Assembly (NCBI GenBank): GCA_039714495.1
Contig: JBDLJD010000202.1
Location: forward strand, 1 to 6,484
Direction: 5' to 3'
Source: JAJDNW01 sp039714495
GTDB lineage: Bacteria > Desulfobacterota > Desulfobacteria > Desulfobacterales > B30-G6
Length of the DNA: 6,484 bases
The notes below the pieces were generated by a model. That model was given only the letters and a program-made list of their open reading frames with translations. It was not told the origin of the DNA and searched no databases. Below, one piece after another: positions 5,754 through 6,484 of this stretch. A program made the translations under genes and the position numbers. Every line of letters starts with the position of its first letter. The stretch's first letter is position 1.

Positions 5754-6484
5754 ATGGTGGAAGCGGAAAATAGATCGATTGTGCAGCTGAACGGCATATC
5801 AAAATATTACAAATCACGGGCCAGCTTTTTCAACAAGTCAAGCGAAACGGTCACTGCCTTGAAGAACATATCCCTAGAAATTTTCAAAGGTGAAATTTTC
5901 GGCCTGGTGGGTCAGAGCGGCAGCGGTAAGACCACCACGGCGCGCCTGGTTGTCAAACTCGAAGACCCGGACGAAGGGAGCATTCTGCTCGAAGGGCAGG
6001 AGATCAACCGCTTGAAAGGGCGATCCTTGAAGAATTACCGCATGAAGGCTCAAATGATCTTTCAGGACCCTTATCAGTCGCTCAATCCGCATCTATCCAT
6101 TTGTGATACCATTCTGGAGCCTTTGGTGATCCATGGGATAGCCACGCGGCAGGGACGGCGCATGAAGGTAATCAAGTCACTGGAGTCGGTGGGTTTGTCT
6201 CCGGCCACCGACTATATGAACCGCTATCCCCATCAGCTCAGCGGCGGGCAGCGGCAGCGGGTGGCCATCGCACGCGCCATGGTATTGAAGCCTGAATTCG
6301 TGGTTGCCGATGAACCGACGTCCATGCTGGATGCCACCATCGCCATCCAGTTGTTTCGACTGTTGCTGGATATCCGTGATCGTTTTGGCGTAACGTTTCT
6401 GTTCATTACCCACAACCTGGCGGCGGCACGTTTTCTGTGCGACCGGATTGCCGTGATCCACCACGGCGAGATCGTCGAAACCGG
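5754..6484 (+). CDS. ABC transporter ATPase, DppF/OppF type, 3' end outside window (partial)
   Basis: Second ATPase subunit of the importer. 243 codons are visible without a stop, and the gene runs off the end of the window. The start ATG has AAGGA (5741-5745) 8 nt upstream. Motifs: Walker A GQSGSGKTT (53-61, Lys59; Gln replaces the more usual Glu), Q-loop MIFQDPYQSLNP (101-112), signature LSGGQRQR (162-169), Walker B FVVADE (182-187), D-loop MLD (191-193) and H-loop His220 within ITHN. The FQDPYxSLNP and YPHQLSGGQRQR segments are typical of the F-type rather than the D-type subunit. All catalytic residues needed for ATP hydrolysis in the visible part are present. The missing part should be a further 70-100 residues with the oligopeptide C-terminal extension. 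It would form a heterodimer with the upstream ATPase. The 140-nt gap suggests it may be regulated partly on its own. Confidence 0.94.
   Translation, partial: MVEAENRSIVQLNGISKYYKSRASFFNKSSETVTALKNISLEIFKGEIFGLVGQSGSGKTTTARLVVKLEDPDEGSILLEGQEINRLKGRSLKNYRMKAQMIFQDPYQSLNPHLSICDTILEPLVIHGIATRQGRRMKVIKSLESVGLSPATDYMNRYPHQLSGGQRQRVAIARAMVLKPEFVVADEPTSMLDATIAIQLFRLLLDIRDRFGVTFLFITHNLAAARFLCDRIAVIHHGEIVET

Overview
The window is a single co-directional block on the + strand. It holds the 3' part of a GshB-like ATP-grasp ligase gene followed by a nearly complete ABC importer of the dipeptide/oligopeptide/nickel (Dpp/Opp/Gsi-type) family. Base composition looks balanced (roughly half G+C by eye) and becomes AT-rich only in the gaps between genes. 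The protein style, in particular a GshB-like ligase with an SPGG motif, fits a Gram-negative bacterium, possibly a Desulfobacterota (former Deltaproteobacteria) member. That placement is an impression from memory, not a demonstrated assignment. No RNA gene, CRISPR array, insertion sequence or phage gene is visible.

Layout: 1-849 is the ATP-grasp ligase, whose N-terminus lies upstream of the window. 839-2584 is a lipoprotein solute-binding protein whose start overlaps the ligase by 11 nt. 2581-2703 is a doubtful 40-codon reading frame filling the gap. 2707-3684 is an OppB/DppB-type permease, 3741-4649 an OppC/DppC-type permease (start corrected from an upstream ATG at 3705), 4651-5613 an OppD/DppD-type ATPase with a four-cysteine C-terminal tail, and 5754-6484 an OppF/DppF-type ATPase cut by the window end. 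The DppF-like gene has no stop inside the window but is open throughout with all NBD motifs.

How they work together: the lipoprotein would capture a peptide-like ligand outside the inner membrane. The two permeases would form the channel, and the two different ATPases would drive uptake. The overlapping ligase gene suggests that the ligand is metabolically tied to an ATP-grasp ligation product, such as glutathione, a gamma-glutamyl compound or another small peptide. This is inferred from gene order only. The ligase lacks the SPTCIRE signature of E. coli GshB and has SPGGIPR instead, so its true substrate is open.

The least ordinary non-coding feature is the 140-nt AT-rich gap before the last ATPase gene. 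It contains a perfect 11-bp inverted repeat with arms 69 nt apart, an overlapping imperfect dyad and weak promoter-like hexamers, and the right repeat arm touches the ribosome binding site. A compact 7-bp hairpin lies between the two permease genes. I see no clearly new biological system; the window is mostly a recognisable transporter operon with a few regulatory and substrate questions.
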